DNA from: Welwitschia mirabilis
Lineage: Eukaryota; Gnetophyta; Gnetopsida; Welwitschiales
NCBI GenBank assembly: GCA_051453625.1
Contig: JBOZIK010000001.1
Location: 147,901,563-147,965,562 of the forward strand
DNA: 64,000 bases
Direction of reading: 5' to 3'
In this document: positions 38,505-49,602 of the stretch, in pieces
Position numbering within the stretch: position 1 is the first letter of the stretch
Layout of the letters: each line of letters starts with the position of its first letter
The notes under the pieces: model-generated
The model's input: the letters and a program-made list of their open reading frames with translations, nothing else
Database searches by the model: none
What the model was told of the DNA's origin: nothing
Translations under genes and position numbers: made by a program

Positions 38505-39420
38505 TTAATTAACTTCGCCAATAATATATTCTAAAGAATGATCTTTTAATAATTTGGGCTTTTTCAGTGTGCCTTTTTTTGATGGAGCTTCATTACTTTT
38601 AGTAGTTACTTCAATAGTTATAGGGATACTTATAGTTATGACTTCCTCTTCATCTGTGTAATTTGGTCTTGTGTCTATCTCATTAATTTGCACATTTATT
38701 GACTTATCTACTATTAACCTTCTCTTGTTGAAAGCATCATAAGCTCTACTTCTAATTAAGTAACTTAAAAAAATAGTTTCATCAGCTTTAGAGTCGAATT
38801 TGCTCAAATGTTCTCTATCTTTTAGCGTATATCATTTACTTCTAAAGAATTTAAAATATAAAACATTAGGTTATCTTCCTTTTCATAATTCATATGTTGT
38901 TTTATCCATATCGGGCCTAGGATATACTCTATTAATAATATAGCATATTATGCTAACTAATTTAGCCCAAAATGATTTAGGAACCTCTTTATCATTTAGC
39001 ATGATTCGTGTTATTTCTTGAAGGAATATGTTATTTATTTTAGCTATACCATTTTGTTATGGTGTCTTTAGGGATGAAAATTAGTAATCAAGTCCATTAT
39101 CAATGCAATATTTATCAAAAAGATGGTTCTTGAATTCATCATCATGACCATTTCTTATCTTCTTTATGGTATATCATTTTTTATTTTGAATCTTTTTGCA
39201 TATCTCAACCCAATGTTTATATGCTTTAGACTTGTTTGATAGGAATGATACCCAAGTATATCTAAAGAAGTTATCAATTATAGTGAAAAAATAACGTTTA
39301 CCACCTAGACTTTGAGTTTGAGCGAGACCTACTAGATCCATATGGATAGCTCTAATGGCATAGTTATGGAAGTCTAATTTCTACTTTTATGTGAACTCCT
39401 TATTTTTTTTTTCCTTTTAG
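38505..39420 (-). pseudogene. Copia integrase, interior B
   Basis: The core reads A-I-H-M-D-L-V-G-L-A-Q-T-Q-S-L-G-G-K-R-Y, then T-I-K-K-I-R-N-G-H-D-D-E-F, K-T-P (stop) Q-N-G-I-A-K-I-N-N and F-W-A-K-L-V. The open C-terminal part at 38505-38807 begins S-K-F-D-S-K-A-D-E and includes A-F-N-K-R-R-L-I-V-D. The first catalytic Asp (HMD) remains. The second, normally in SDHGGEF, and the catalytic Glu, normally in QNG..ER, are both replaced. Two or more stops are also present. Integrase normally joins element DNA to the chromosome. Confidence 0.8.
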
Positions 39421-39625
39421 CATGCATCACATAAATCTTGTTTTTTTAGATTTATCTTAAGGATACCTTTCACAATGTTTTTATGAATAATCATTTTCAA
39501 CTAATCATAATTAACATGACCTAATCGTTTACACCAAATATCTTCTTAAGGAACATTTTAAAAATAACATCGATAAAATGAATGATTTATGCTATATACT
39601 TTGTCTACACTACTTAATTTAAGAA

Positions 39626-40087
39626 TTACATCATTAAATTTTCCATGCAAAATTTTACATTTTGATTTATTAAAGAATACCTTGTAACCTTTCTTACATA
39701 TTTGCTAATGCTTAATGAATTATACTTTAAACCATTTACATATAAAACTTCATTAATTCTAGAAATATTACCTCCACCGATGCTTCCAATGTATTCTATT
39801 TTTGCTCTTCTATTATAATCAAAAGGCACTTCTCCTCTATCAAAGTTGCTTAATTGCTTGAACTTAGATTTGTCTCCTGTCATATGCCTTAAACACCCAT
39901 TATTTAGATACCAAATACTACTATTTAAATCCTTGAAAGATATTTGAATTAAAAGACTTTTAAGATCATTAGCTTTCATCCACATAGTCTTTTTAGACTT
40001 ATGTAGTTCACCTCCTTTTGGAATAAATTTAAAAGAAAACGTACTAACTGAGTTTAAGAATAATACTAATTTTCTATCATTGCACAA
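39626..40087 (-). pseudogene. Copia protease region, interior B, active-site Asp lost
   Basis: This 153-codon open segment reads W-Y-L-N-N-G-C-L-R-H-M-T-G-D-K-S-K-F and G-S-I-G-G-G-N-I-S-R-I-N-E-V-L-Y-V. It is the SIRE-type protease (WYLDSGCSRHMTGD) and its following linker. Asp-Ser of the DSG triad is Asn-Asn here, so the protease cannot be active even though the frame is open. The gag that should precede it (40100-40900) is not readable and includes an N gap. Confidence 0.85.
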
Positions 40088-40620
40088 AAGTTTTGAATGA
40101 CTAATTTTTTCATAGAAATGACAAGTAACTTTTAAGAATAACTTACTTTATCATGTTACTTGGTTTTACTGCCTTTAAGATCTTTAAGAGATGAACCCAA
40201 TTCCTAACTTATCACTAGTAGGTTTCTAGACTCTAAGCATCTATTCTAATTTGAAAGAACAACCAAAAAATTTATTAACAAAATGAGATAAATCTTTTAC
40301 TGTAGGATGATATCGGAGTTTTTAAATTTAATCCTCTTAAATATCAATTTCTTTTCCTCCTTTTCTTTAGTGAGAGACTTTATAATCTTGCTTAAATCAT
40401 TTATCCTTTTAGCAAACTTTTCACATTCTAGGTATAGTTCTTAATAGGTATCTTCCAGGTCATCCTATTCTTCATCAATCACATCTAAATCATCATGCTC
40501 TAATGTGTTGGGAAAATTCTGTAAAGGAGGCATAATTACCATGAAAGAAATTCTTCTGAATTCATCATAGTTTTGAACTAATCTATTGTCACATTCTTTT
40601 GACTTCTTTGCATTTCCATT

Positions 40621-40810
40621 GTTTGTAATATATTTAAAAATATATCCACATACTATCCAAAATATNNNNNNNNNNNNNNNNNNNNNNNNNNNNNNNNNNN
40701 NNNNNNNNNNNNNNNNNNNNNNNNNNNNNNNNNNNNNNNNNNNNNNNNNNNNNNNNNNNNNNNNNGTTTGTAATATATTTAAAAATATATCCACATACTA
40801 TCCAAAATAT
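40621..40810. other. Spurious N gap flanked by identical 45-bp sequence
   Basis: The 45 bases before the N run (40621-40665) and the 45 bases after it (40766-40810) are identical, starting GTTTGTAATATATTT and ending TCCAAAATAT. This is the signature of two overlapping contig ends scaffolded with a filler gap and not merged. The true sequence is probably shorter by about 145 bases. Confidence 0.85.
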
Positions 40811-40901
40811 ACCAATAAGAGTATAGGTATTTAAGAAGAGAATACACATATTTGGGTTCTAGAGTCTAGATTGGTTAAAATCTAATAATGGACTCAACTT
40901 A

Positions 40902-40913
40902 GCTCTGATACTA
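40902..40913 (-). other. Copia array primer-binding site
   Basis: The minus strand reads TAGTATCAGAGC, one transition from TGGTATCAGAGC. It begins 2 nt inside the CA end of the right LTR (TG on + at 40916-40917). Confidence 0.85.
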
Positions 40914-40915
40914 AT

Positions 40916-42332
40916 TGATAAGATCGAGAAACCTAGAGGGGAGGGCTAAATAGCTTCTTATAAAAAATGTTTAAATAAACTTATGATGAAAACTTTCTTG
41001 NNNNNNNNNNNNNNNNNNNNNNNNNNNNNNNNNNNNNNNNNNNNNNNNNNNNNNNNNNNNNNNNNNNNNNNNNNNNNNNNNNNNNNNNNNNNNNNNNNNN
41101 NNNNNNNNNNNNNNNNNNCCCTACTCCACTCACCATGATCATCTTATCATCAAATCTGATTCAAATCTTTGTTAACTCTTCTAGGTATTACTGGTTACTT
41201 GTAATCTTTACACATGGACTCTTTTAGGCTAAGTAACAACCTTTCCAGTAGACTTTTATAGGTTAAGTCTCAATCTTTAGATGATGTAAAAGTGATGGTA
41301 AGAATGCCTTGATGCACAAATATCACTCATTCTTTAGTATAATGATTTTAATGGAGATCTTCTCCTATAAATAATACAACAAATAATGTACTAGATCTAA
41401 CTTTGAATGTACAGATACAACAAATGATGGAATGTCCTTAATTAGTAATACTATGTCAAGATGCTATAGTAAATATCACAAGATTCAGTCCTTCGATCAA
41501 AAGTTAAAAGTATTTCTAGTCATCTCTCTCTTGGATATTTATATTGAAAGGTTTTTAGGATTTATCACAAGTAAAAATTCGCTTAAAATGGTTATAAATG
41601 GCTAGGGAAAAAAACCCAAGGAATACATAGTTTCATTTTCATTTTAGCTAGTCGACTACTCAAATGTCCAGTAGACTTCTCCTGGTGTTATGACTTATGC
41701 AAGTCATCTTAGTAAACTTTTTGATCACCCTAGTTTCTTATGGCTCCATGTTCAGCCGACCCCTTACAGTCCAGTCGACCCCCATCTAGTCACCTACAAA
41801 TCTATCCAGTTACCTGCTAGTCTTGATAAAAGTTCATTTCAATTTTCTACATTAGGTTTGGTCAAGTTCTCAGGTGTTCAGTTGACCCCTTCATAATCAA
41901 CACAAGGAATAGTTCTTAAGTCCAGTCAACCCCTTTAAAGATCTGGTCAACCCCTTAACAATTGGTTTAGTAGTACTGTTCTTAAGTTCACAAATTTGGT
42001 TGATCCTTCATAGGTCTAGTCGACCCCTTAACATTTAGTTCTGGGATGCTATTCTCAAGTTCACCAATCCAGTCGATCCTTCATATGTCTAGTTGACTCC
42101 TCTAAATTTAATTCAATTCTAAGAGTATTCTCTAGGTGAAATCTGCCCCTTAAAAGTCTAGTTGATCCCTTAAGAAGGTAAGTTAACTTGATAAGTTTCT
42201 AATAATCAGATTTTGTTATTCATGGCTTCAAACATCTAACATGCAAGTGGTTAATATTTTCAACAATATAAACAAACTTTGCTATACAGAAAAATATTAG
42301 TTTGACATTAATTAACAAAACATAATCTAATA
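40916..42332 (-). repeat. Right (5') LTR of the Copia array
   Basis: It aligns with the left LTR over its whole length, for instance 'atgtttaaataaac', 'atctttgttaactcttc', 'gattcagtccttcgatcaa' and the GTCGACC repeat zone. A 118-N gap lies at 41001-41118. Its junction with GAAAA at 42333 defines the outer border of the insertion. Moderately decayed: about a third of the GTCGACC sites keep their CpG. Confidence 0.85.
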
Positions 42333-42577
42333 GAAAAGAGATTTTCTACTTTAATCCTCTTATATTTCTTTAGTTTTAAGTTAATATTCTTTGTATATCA
42401 ACTTTGGAAACCTTTTATATTATACATATACATTCTTTTTCATTTCATAAATCTATTATCAGTCTCCTACATCCTTTTACATCCCATTTTCCATCATGTT
42501 TTATCCTATTTTCATCTACTTGGATGACATTTTAGAGTTGTTGAAGTATACATGAATGACTTGTATAAGAGAAGAAG
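42333..42577 (+). repeat. LTR 2 of the array, second piece
   Basis: It continues the interrupted LTR 2 (aligns with about 28520-28755 of LTR 1: 'gagattttctacttta', 'ttaatattct', 'atttggatgacat'-like text). It ends at AGAAG (42573-42577), the target duplication of the next insertion. Confidence 0.75.
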
Positions 42578-44077
42578 TGTCTGTGAGTAGTAATTAACTA
42601 AATTTAAATAAGTAAAAACCTAGTATTATTCTTTCACATAGATATATGTTGCAACTTTATATTAGATAACAACATTATTTTAACTTGTAATGAAACTCAA
42701 AAAAAAGAAAAATAAGATGTTGAGAATTGAAATTGACCTTGGTTAACATTGCAAGGAAATGGAAGTACTCCAAGTCCTAACTAATTCATTCTTTCTTCAC
42801 CTCTTTTCCAATGATTATTATATTCTAAAACATAAGCTCCAAACATCAAGTCATTGAAGATCTACATGGAGTAATAATCTCATCCACCACATAATTGTTA
42901 ATGATTTATCAAGTTTAAGTAATTGTTCGTAGCCATTCATAATCATAAAAGATTTGAATGAATGTGCATAAGATCCATCAAATGACAGCAACTACAATAT
43001 CATATAAGTAAACTTAAACAACTCACTTAGTAATCAAAAAACTTGACAATTAAGTAAGCTTTATATAAAGATTACTAATACTTAACTCTATGCATTAACA
43101 ATGAAAGAATAAAACCTACTTAAGAATTAGCTTCTCATAAAGATTTCTAATACAAAATGAGTGATCATTAATAATGATAGGATGAAACCCAATTATTATA
43201 TAAAAAATATGAAATTATACATTACATCAAATAAAGAAGGATGAAGAAAAAAGATTCTTTAATTAGCCTTGGATATTCCACCCTTAAAAAAAATGATCAA
43301 AACACCATGACATCATGGCACTCAATATTTCCTATATTAGCCAATTAAAATATGTTTATAATGGAAAGGAAAGGCCATTTTATAGATAAGAGAAGGATTT
43401 AGAAGCTTCAACATGATTATGTTAGATGAGCATTAGGTGGATGATTACATAAGTAGGATTACTTAAGGGTGTTTATCTAAGGAGGAAGTTATAATTTTTG
43501 ACATGTAGTGATAAAGAAACATTCTTTATCTTCTTATGCAAATATGATGATGCTGATGATACTACCAATAGATATGATGTCATGTGTTGTCTACATAGTC
43601 ATCCTCATTGCACCTCATGTTGTTGTGATGTGTTATTTTGTACTTACATCATGTGTCATTAGGTTTAAAGATTTGTGAAAGATTACTTATGATTTAGCCC
43701 ATAAATGTAATGTGATTAATTTTTTAAATTAGTGAAGATACCTTATTTTGATCATGTTTTGGCTTAGAAGACTAGCAACACTAATAGTCCTAATTAGCAC
43801 CACTGGCATTTGGGGCTAGAATTTCTTAAGTTTGAGAACATTTCTTCAAAAATCAGTAATATAGCATTTGATGCTAGAATTTCTTATGTTTGGGAACAAT
43901 TCTTCAAAAAGTAGTAATAAACTTTCTTATGTTAGAAGGAAAGTCCATAATTTTATGAAAAATAGTAAAAAATGTAGAAGATAATAATATGTAATAAAAT
44001 AATAAATTTTAAAGTTTCTTTCTATGTTAAATTGATCAAGCATTTTTACTTGGAATGACAATTTTTATATGTAAACA
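42578..44077 (-). repeat. Left (3') LTR of the minus-strand Gypsy element
   Basis: It aligns throughout with 48109-49602, sharing 'acctagtat', 'taatctcatccaccac', 'atgaatgatgat'-like text, 'tttatcttcttat' and 'tttggcatg/tttgacatgtag'. It ends at GTAAACA, the reverse complement of the TGTTTAC start. Confidence 0.85.
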
Positions 44078-44276
44078 CACCCCAACCAAAATTTTGCTAC
44101 ACTCTTAGTAAAAAACTAATAAAAAAATGGTGAACATTTAAAAATTATATAAGTAAAATTATAAGTAAGAAAATGATATAACATTTTGAAAAAATTTTAA
44201 TAATTTTTAACCATAAAGACATGAAAATCAAAAAAATATCTATAAAAATGGATGTCATACCCCTAACCAAAATTAA
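44078..44276 (-). promoter_or_regulatory. Two polypurine-like tracts about 180 bp apart
   Basis: On the minus strand TTTTGGTTAGGGG (44259-44274) and TTTTGGTTGGGG (44080-44095) occur about 180 bp apart; the second abuts the LTR and should be the functional plus-strand primer. The same pair with the same spacing exists at 54741-54755 and 54925-54939 in a related element. Confidence 0.6.
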
Positions 44277-44610
44277 ACTTTATCCTCAAAGTTACAAAGA
44301 TAGAAACTTGATATAAGGATTTTGAGAATAAGACAATATGATAAAATGACTTTACATTACAAGGCTTTTTATACAAAACTAGCAAATGATTTTTTGATGT
44401 AAGTATTTAGGGAAAAATATAATGTAAAGTCTTAAAGTAGAATGAAAGTTTTAGGTAACATTAAACATGCAACATTCAAAATTTAAAAGATTAAAATACC
44501 TATATTAATGACCACATTTATTGAAAATTTTATCAATTTTATTCTAAATTTAAAATATATCACAATATGAAACATGTAATAAATTCTCTAAGTAAACCTA
44601 TAAGTAATCA

Positions 44611-45075
44611 AAAATCAATTAAAAAATTNNNNNNNNNNNNNNNNNNNNNNNNNNNNNNNNNNNNNNNNNNNNNNNNNNNNNNNNNNNNNNNNNNNNNNNN
44701 NNNNNNNNNNNNNNNNNNNNNNNNNNNNNNNNNNNNNNNNNNNNNNNNNNNNNNNNNNNNNNNNNNNNNNNNNNNNNNNNNNNNNNNNNNNNNNNNNNNN
44801 NNNNNNNNNNNNNNNNNNNNNNNNNNNNNNNNNNNNNNNNNNNNNNNNNNNNNNNNNNNNNNNNNNNNNNNNNNNNNNNNNNNNNNNNNNNNNNNNNNNN
44901 NNNNNNNNNNNNNNNNNNNNNNNNNNNNNNNNNNNNNNNNNNNNNNNNNNNNNNNNNNNNNNNNNNNNNNNNNNNNNNNNNNNNNNNNNNNNNNNNNNNN
45001 NNNNNNNNNNNNNNNNNNNNNNNNNNNNNNNNNNNNNNNNNNNNNNNNNNNNNNNNNAAAATCAATTAAAAAATT
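44611..45075. other. 429-N gap with an 18-bp repeat at its edges
   Basis: AAAATCAATTAAAAAATT is present both immediately before (44611-44628) and immediately after (45058-45075) the N run of 44629-45057. The identical edges suggest an unmerged contig overlap or a tandem repeat that broke the assembly. Open frames called across it consist mainly of N. Confidence 0.75.
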
Positions 45076-48000
45076 TATAAGTACATGGGTTAATAAAAGT
45101 AAACACAAAAGAATCTCCAAATTCCATGTTTTTATTCCAATTTTTACATTTTCTAGGATCATACTTTATTCTTTATTTTGAGCATTTAGATCAAGTTGGG
45201 CACCTAGTGCTATCACATCTTCTTTGAATAGAGTGAAGCATGTTGATCTTAGAGGATTTCTAGTGCTACATTATTAGTAAGTGTTTATATCCCCGATGTA
45301 GTTGAACTAAATTCAATTATGTAGTGTACTTTTTAGAAAGGAGATTTTTTTTTAATTACTACTTTTAATAATTAATTAATTTTAATTCACATCAAGGGAT
45401 TATTAACTCATTAGCCTAAGAAAAATAAATATTATTCTCATAAAATGCTTTAAAAATAATTAACATAGCATGAAAGTAGATCTGACCTTAGTTCATCTAC
45501 ATTTTCCTAGTTAGGAGAACTTAAGTAAAGCTAATCTTAATAAGTTAACCCAAAAATAAATATAATATTTTCTTAAAAAACTACAAGTAAAATTAAATCA
45601 TACCTAATTTGTAGTGATAAAGTAATCATGTATTATTGCTTTATTTCATTAAAGGTCATTAATTAATATCATTTAATCTTAGAAACTCATGGATAGATGA
45701 AAGGAAAGGGTGGTTGGTAAAGTTTATTAGACAATATAAAAGAGGAAAAGTAATGAATAAAGATGCTTGAGGTGATGATAACTTATTCTATGGTACAAGA
45801 AAAATTTTGAATTTTCTAAATAAAAGTGTTTAAGTTGGTAACTATACAAGTGGTAGTGCTTGGATGGTTTAAGATAAGAAAGGGCATTAAGAACAAATGT
45901 TTTTGGCATTTTTAATTTTTTCTTAAATCAGAATCTATTCTAAATGAAAAATCTACAATACAAGAAAATCTAATTTATAAGCATGTAAAGAAACTCAAAC
46001 TTTTATGAGAATTTTTCTAAGGTATGGCATACATGAAGGCTTACAAGAGGAATGCCAAAAGTGGAGGATGAATTAAAAATTTTTATAGCATTTAAATATG
46101 AGATAAAATCTTATAAACATCATAGTTATAACTAAACTAGATGCATTAAAAATTAGAAATCATCCATTTTTTAGCCTATTTGTATTTGCTTAATACCTTA
46201 TGCAAGACATTACATTGTAGTAAACATGAAGAGAAGTATCAAAAGATGATTTTAAAGGTGTAAAGAGTTCATCTTTCTCATTGAAGCTTGAGTCTTACTT
46301 AGAAAATAATGACATGGTTGGATTAAGAGTATGTTAAAAAAAAATGATTTTTCAAAGGATGGATTATGGATAGGCTCTTAGCTAATGTTCCTCTTCAATA
46401 ATGTTGTTAAGGAATTTTTTCTCATACTATTTCTTAAGAGATAATGGTTGTTATTCAAAGATAAATTCATTTTTAATTCTATCTATTTCATAAATGTCAC
46501 TTATTTATTCATCCTCTATTGTATAACTCTCTACTTTGTCATCTCCCTCAAATGTATTCTCATTATCTATTGACTAGTTATCATCTAATGTATCTAATCT
46601 AACTCTAAAGTATAGCCTATTTGTACATAATTAATTACTCTCCAAGGCATTTTAAAACTCAAGGACCTATTGGATATCCTTGTTGATTTCTTCAAGATTT
46701 TATTCATGGGTTTCTTTCTCATCCCCAGAAAATATGGTTTGGATGTTAGTGATTCTAGTCTCATTAATTCTATCAATGTTTTTAAGGCTCTTGCATTAAT
46801 AGAATGTGAAATTTTTTTTCTTCTTATTATTACTAGTTAAGAGCCCTAAGAATTATATCATTAGTTTAGGATATTTATTAAAGGATTTTTTTCCTTAGTT
46901 TTATTAATTGTTTCTTCCAAAGAATAGCAAGGTAGTTGAAGCATGTTAAAAGCATCTTCTAAGAATCTCTGATAAGTATCTTCAAAAGAACGTAAGATGG
47001 TTTATTAGGTGTACGAAGATAATGTGTGTTGCTCATACAATAAAGGATATTGAAAGAAATATGAAGGGTAAAAATTAAAGAATAAGAAATATGAAAAGAA
47101 GGATGAATAAGAATCTTAAGACTAATTACTATGAAGAGGTGGGTTTATATATGGATGAGAGTAAAGATACTCTTCAAATATCTATTTAAGTTAAATGAAG
47201 TTTTCTATAGTAAATTTGCATTAATCATGATTTTAAAAATTATAAGGATAGGCAAAAAGAATCTAAGATATTTTAAATAGGTTAGATGTTCAATTCATTG
47301 TTATTTTTAGAAAATGAGTTATGATTTGAGCTAAGGATTCAAATTTTTCTATCTTTTTATAGTTTCCAAGTAAGCTTGTTATTTGAAGAGACTTAGAGAG
47401 GTCACAATACATTTTAGATAAATTTATAGAGTGGTCTGAGTAGGAACATTAATAGTATTAGTCATGAAAGGTATCGATAATAGTATTTTAATAAGAAATA
47501 GTTTGAAAAGGGATAGATGCTATCTTCTGATTAGTGCAATATGTTTCACATTATAAGGTTTGAGAAATTTTTAACAAAAACCCAAATCGACTATAACTTA
47601 AAAAATTACACCTTAGTGAAATAAACCTATACATTTTTTATTTTATTAAAATTTTAGTAGAAACAAAACTATATAAAACTAAAAAGTTTATATAATTTAA
47701 CTAAAAGCACAGAAATACAAATGCATAAGAAAAGTCACTAGAGTTTAAAATCTAGTTTTTCTCCCTTTTTCGATCTTAGTTTTAGTTTCACATATAAGGA
47801 AGTTATTAGACCTACAACATGTAATTATTATATATAGAGATAAGCTTCATATTAGAATTAAAAATAAATGAACTTAGAAAATAGATAAGTTTATGTTTCA
47901 CTGGAAAATCAACCAGTATCCACCACTAGAAGGAAAATAAAACATAAAAACAAAACAAAAATGGACTAGTACAAGTATCACTAGAAGAAGGAAAAATATC

Positions 48001-48079
48001 CACAATTAGAAAAATACAAACTAACTATAAAATTTTAAGAATAAAATTATGTACTCTTGAAAAAATTACTGTGTTAATA
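45076..48079 (-). other. Interior of the minus-strand Gypsy element, no domain recognised
   Basis: About 3 kb of AT-rich sequence with many stops in all frames. On the minus strand around 46450-46780 there is an Asp/Glu-rich reading broken by stops, which may be an old gag-pol linker. Nothing can be named. Confidence 0.5.
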
Positions 48080-48097
48080 TCCTCAATAATAGCACTA
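48080..48097 (-). other. Primer-binding site of the minus-strand Gypsy element
   Basis: The minus strand reads TAGTGCTATTATTGAGGA. All nine differences from TGGCGCCGTTGCCGGGGA are transitions. It lies 11 nt from the LTR. Confidence 0.65.
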
Positions 48098-48108
48098 AAA
48101 TCCATTCA

Positions 48109-49602
48109 TGTATAATAGTGAACTAGATTTAACTATGTAGGAACCTAGTATCATTCTTCTACAAGGATATATGTAGTAATTTTACAAAAGATAAAAGATT
48201 ATGTTAAACTAAAATAAAACTTCAAACAAAATAAAAATTAGATGTTAAGAATTTAAATTGATCTTTAATTTACATCACAAGGGAATATAAGTGGTCCAAG
48301 GTCTAATTGATTCATCCTTTGTTCCATCTTTACTTCAGTGATTCTAGTATCCTAAATATAAAGTAAAATTATCTAGTCATTAAGGCATGGCATGAGGGCA
48401 TAATCTCATCCACCACTTAAATGTTAATGCATTATTCAATCTTACTAATCCTTCATAGCTATTCATAAGTACATAAAGTATGAATGAATGTCTACAGAAT
48501 TTATCAAATGATAGCAAATATAGTATCATAAATGTAGCTTAAAATAACTAATTTGATAATGAAAAACTTAATAATTAAGTAATATTCACCTAAAGATTGC
48601 TAATGCATCTTTGTATGCATTAAAAATGAAAGAATAAATCCTACTTAAGAACCAAAATCTCTTAAATATTTCTAATACCAAATGAATGATGATTAATAAT
48701 GAAAGGATGAAAAACAATTATTATATTAAAAATTTGAAATTATACATTACATGAAATGAAGAAGGGTAAAAAATAAAGACTCTTTTAATATTGGACATTT
48801 CGCCTCCAAGAAAGATGATCAAAATACATGACGCCCTAGTGTTCTAAGTCTTTCCCATGTTAGCCATTTAAAAAATATTTACAATGGATACTCAAGACCA
48901 TTTTATAAATAAGGGAAGGCTTGAGGAATTTTATCATGATTGTGTTAGGTTAGTATTAGATATATGATCACATAAGAGAAGTTACTTAAGGGTAGTTATA
49001 TAAGGACAAAGTTACAATTTTTGGCATGTAGTTATAAAGAAAGATTCTTTATCTTCTTATACAAACATGGTTATGACATGTTCTTTGACTACTAATGATG
49101 CTATAAATGGATGTCTTATTATATGTCTTTTATGTAATCATCCTTATTACATCATATGTCGTTGTGATGTATCATTTTTGACTTTTATCATGTGTCATCA
49201 GGTTTGAAAATGTATTCTAGATTATTTCTAACTTATCTAATACATGTAATGTGATTAATTCCCAAAATTAGTATAACAACCTTAGATTAATCTTTTTTTA
49301 GCTTAAAAGATTGACAACACCAGTAGTCCTAGTTGGTGATACCCATGTTTAATGCTAATATTTCTTCAGTTTAAGCATAGTTTTTTAGAATGTGGTAATA
49401 CATCTGCTCATGTTAGAAAAAAAGTACATAATTTCAAAAAAAAAAAAAATACTAAATATTATAAAAATTATAAAAAAAAAGTCTAAATAGTATAAATAGT
49501 AGAAGACATGAATATGTGATAAAACAATGAATTTTAATGATTTTTCCTATGCTAAATTAATTAATTATTCTTACTTAGAATGTTAATTTTAACATGTAAA
49601 CA
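48109..49602 (-). repeat. Right (5') LTR of the minus-strand Gypsy element
   Basis: Partner of 42578-44077. It is bounded by the PBS on the left and by AGGAG on the right. A poly-A run at about 49435-49450 and further A-rich tracts near 49480 are expansions not seen in the left copy. Confidence 0.85.

Larger units (their letters stand above)
32370..42337 (-). mobile_element. Tandem SIRE-like Copia array with three LTRs and two interiors, inserted as one block
   Basis: On the minus strand the order from right to left is LTR (40916-42332), interior B (36551-40915), LTR (36031-36550, cut by a gap), N gap (35931-36030), interior A (33791-35930), LTR (32375-33790). The outer borders carry identical 5-bp duplications, GAAAA at 32370-32374 and GAAAA at 42333-42337, so the two outer LTRs bracket one insertion site. 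The pre-insertion sequence is recognisable, because the same target appears unbroken at about 28510-28550 and 53330-53370. All protein domains are mutated. Confidence 0.85.
42578..49602 (-). mobile_element. Gypsy-type LTR retrotransposon on the minus strand, about 7 kb
   Basis: Left LTR 42578-44077 (1500 bp), right LTR 48109-49602 (1494 bp), about 4.0 kb between them. On the minus strand the element begins TGTTTACAT and has a PBS and a purine tract at the proper places. Flanks AGAAG (42573-42577) and AGGAG (49603-49607) differ at one base and are probably the target duplication. The interior shows no gag or pol domain I can recognise, and a 429-N run (44629-45057) removes part of it. The minus frame at 46594-46776 lies in an acidic, possibly once-coding stretch, but I cannot name it. 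Confidence 0.8.

Noticed and set aside
40465-40849. Three frames around the 40666-40765 gap
   Set aside because: They read through N and through a duplicated contig end; not real genes.
41690-41896. 68-codon + frame
   Set aside because: It lies within the Copia LTR, where the GTCGACC repeats keep a frame open by chance.
44567-45181. Long open frames on both strands at 44567-45181
   Set aside because: Most codons are N from the 429-base gap. The readable ends carry no protein signal.
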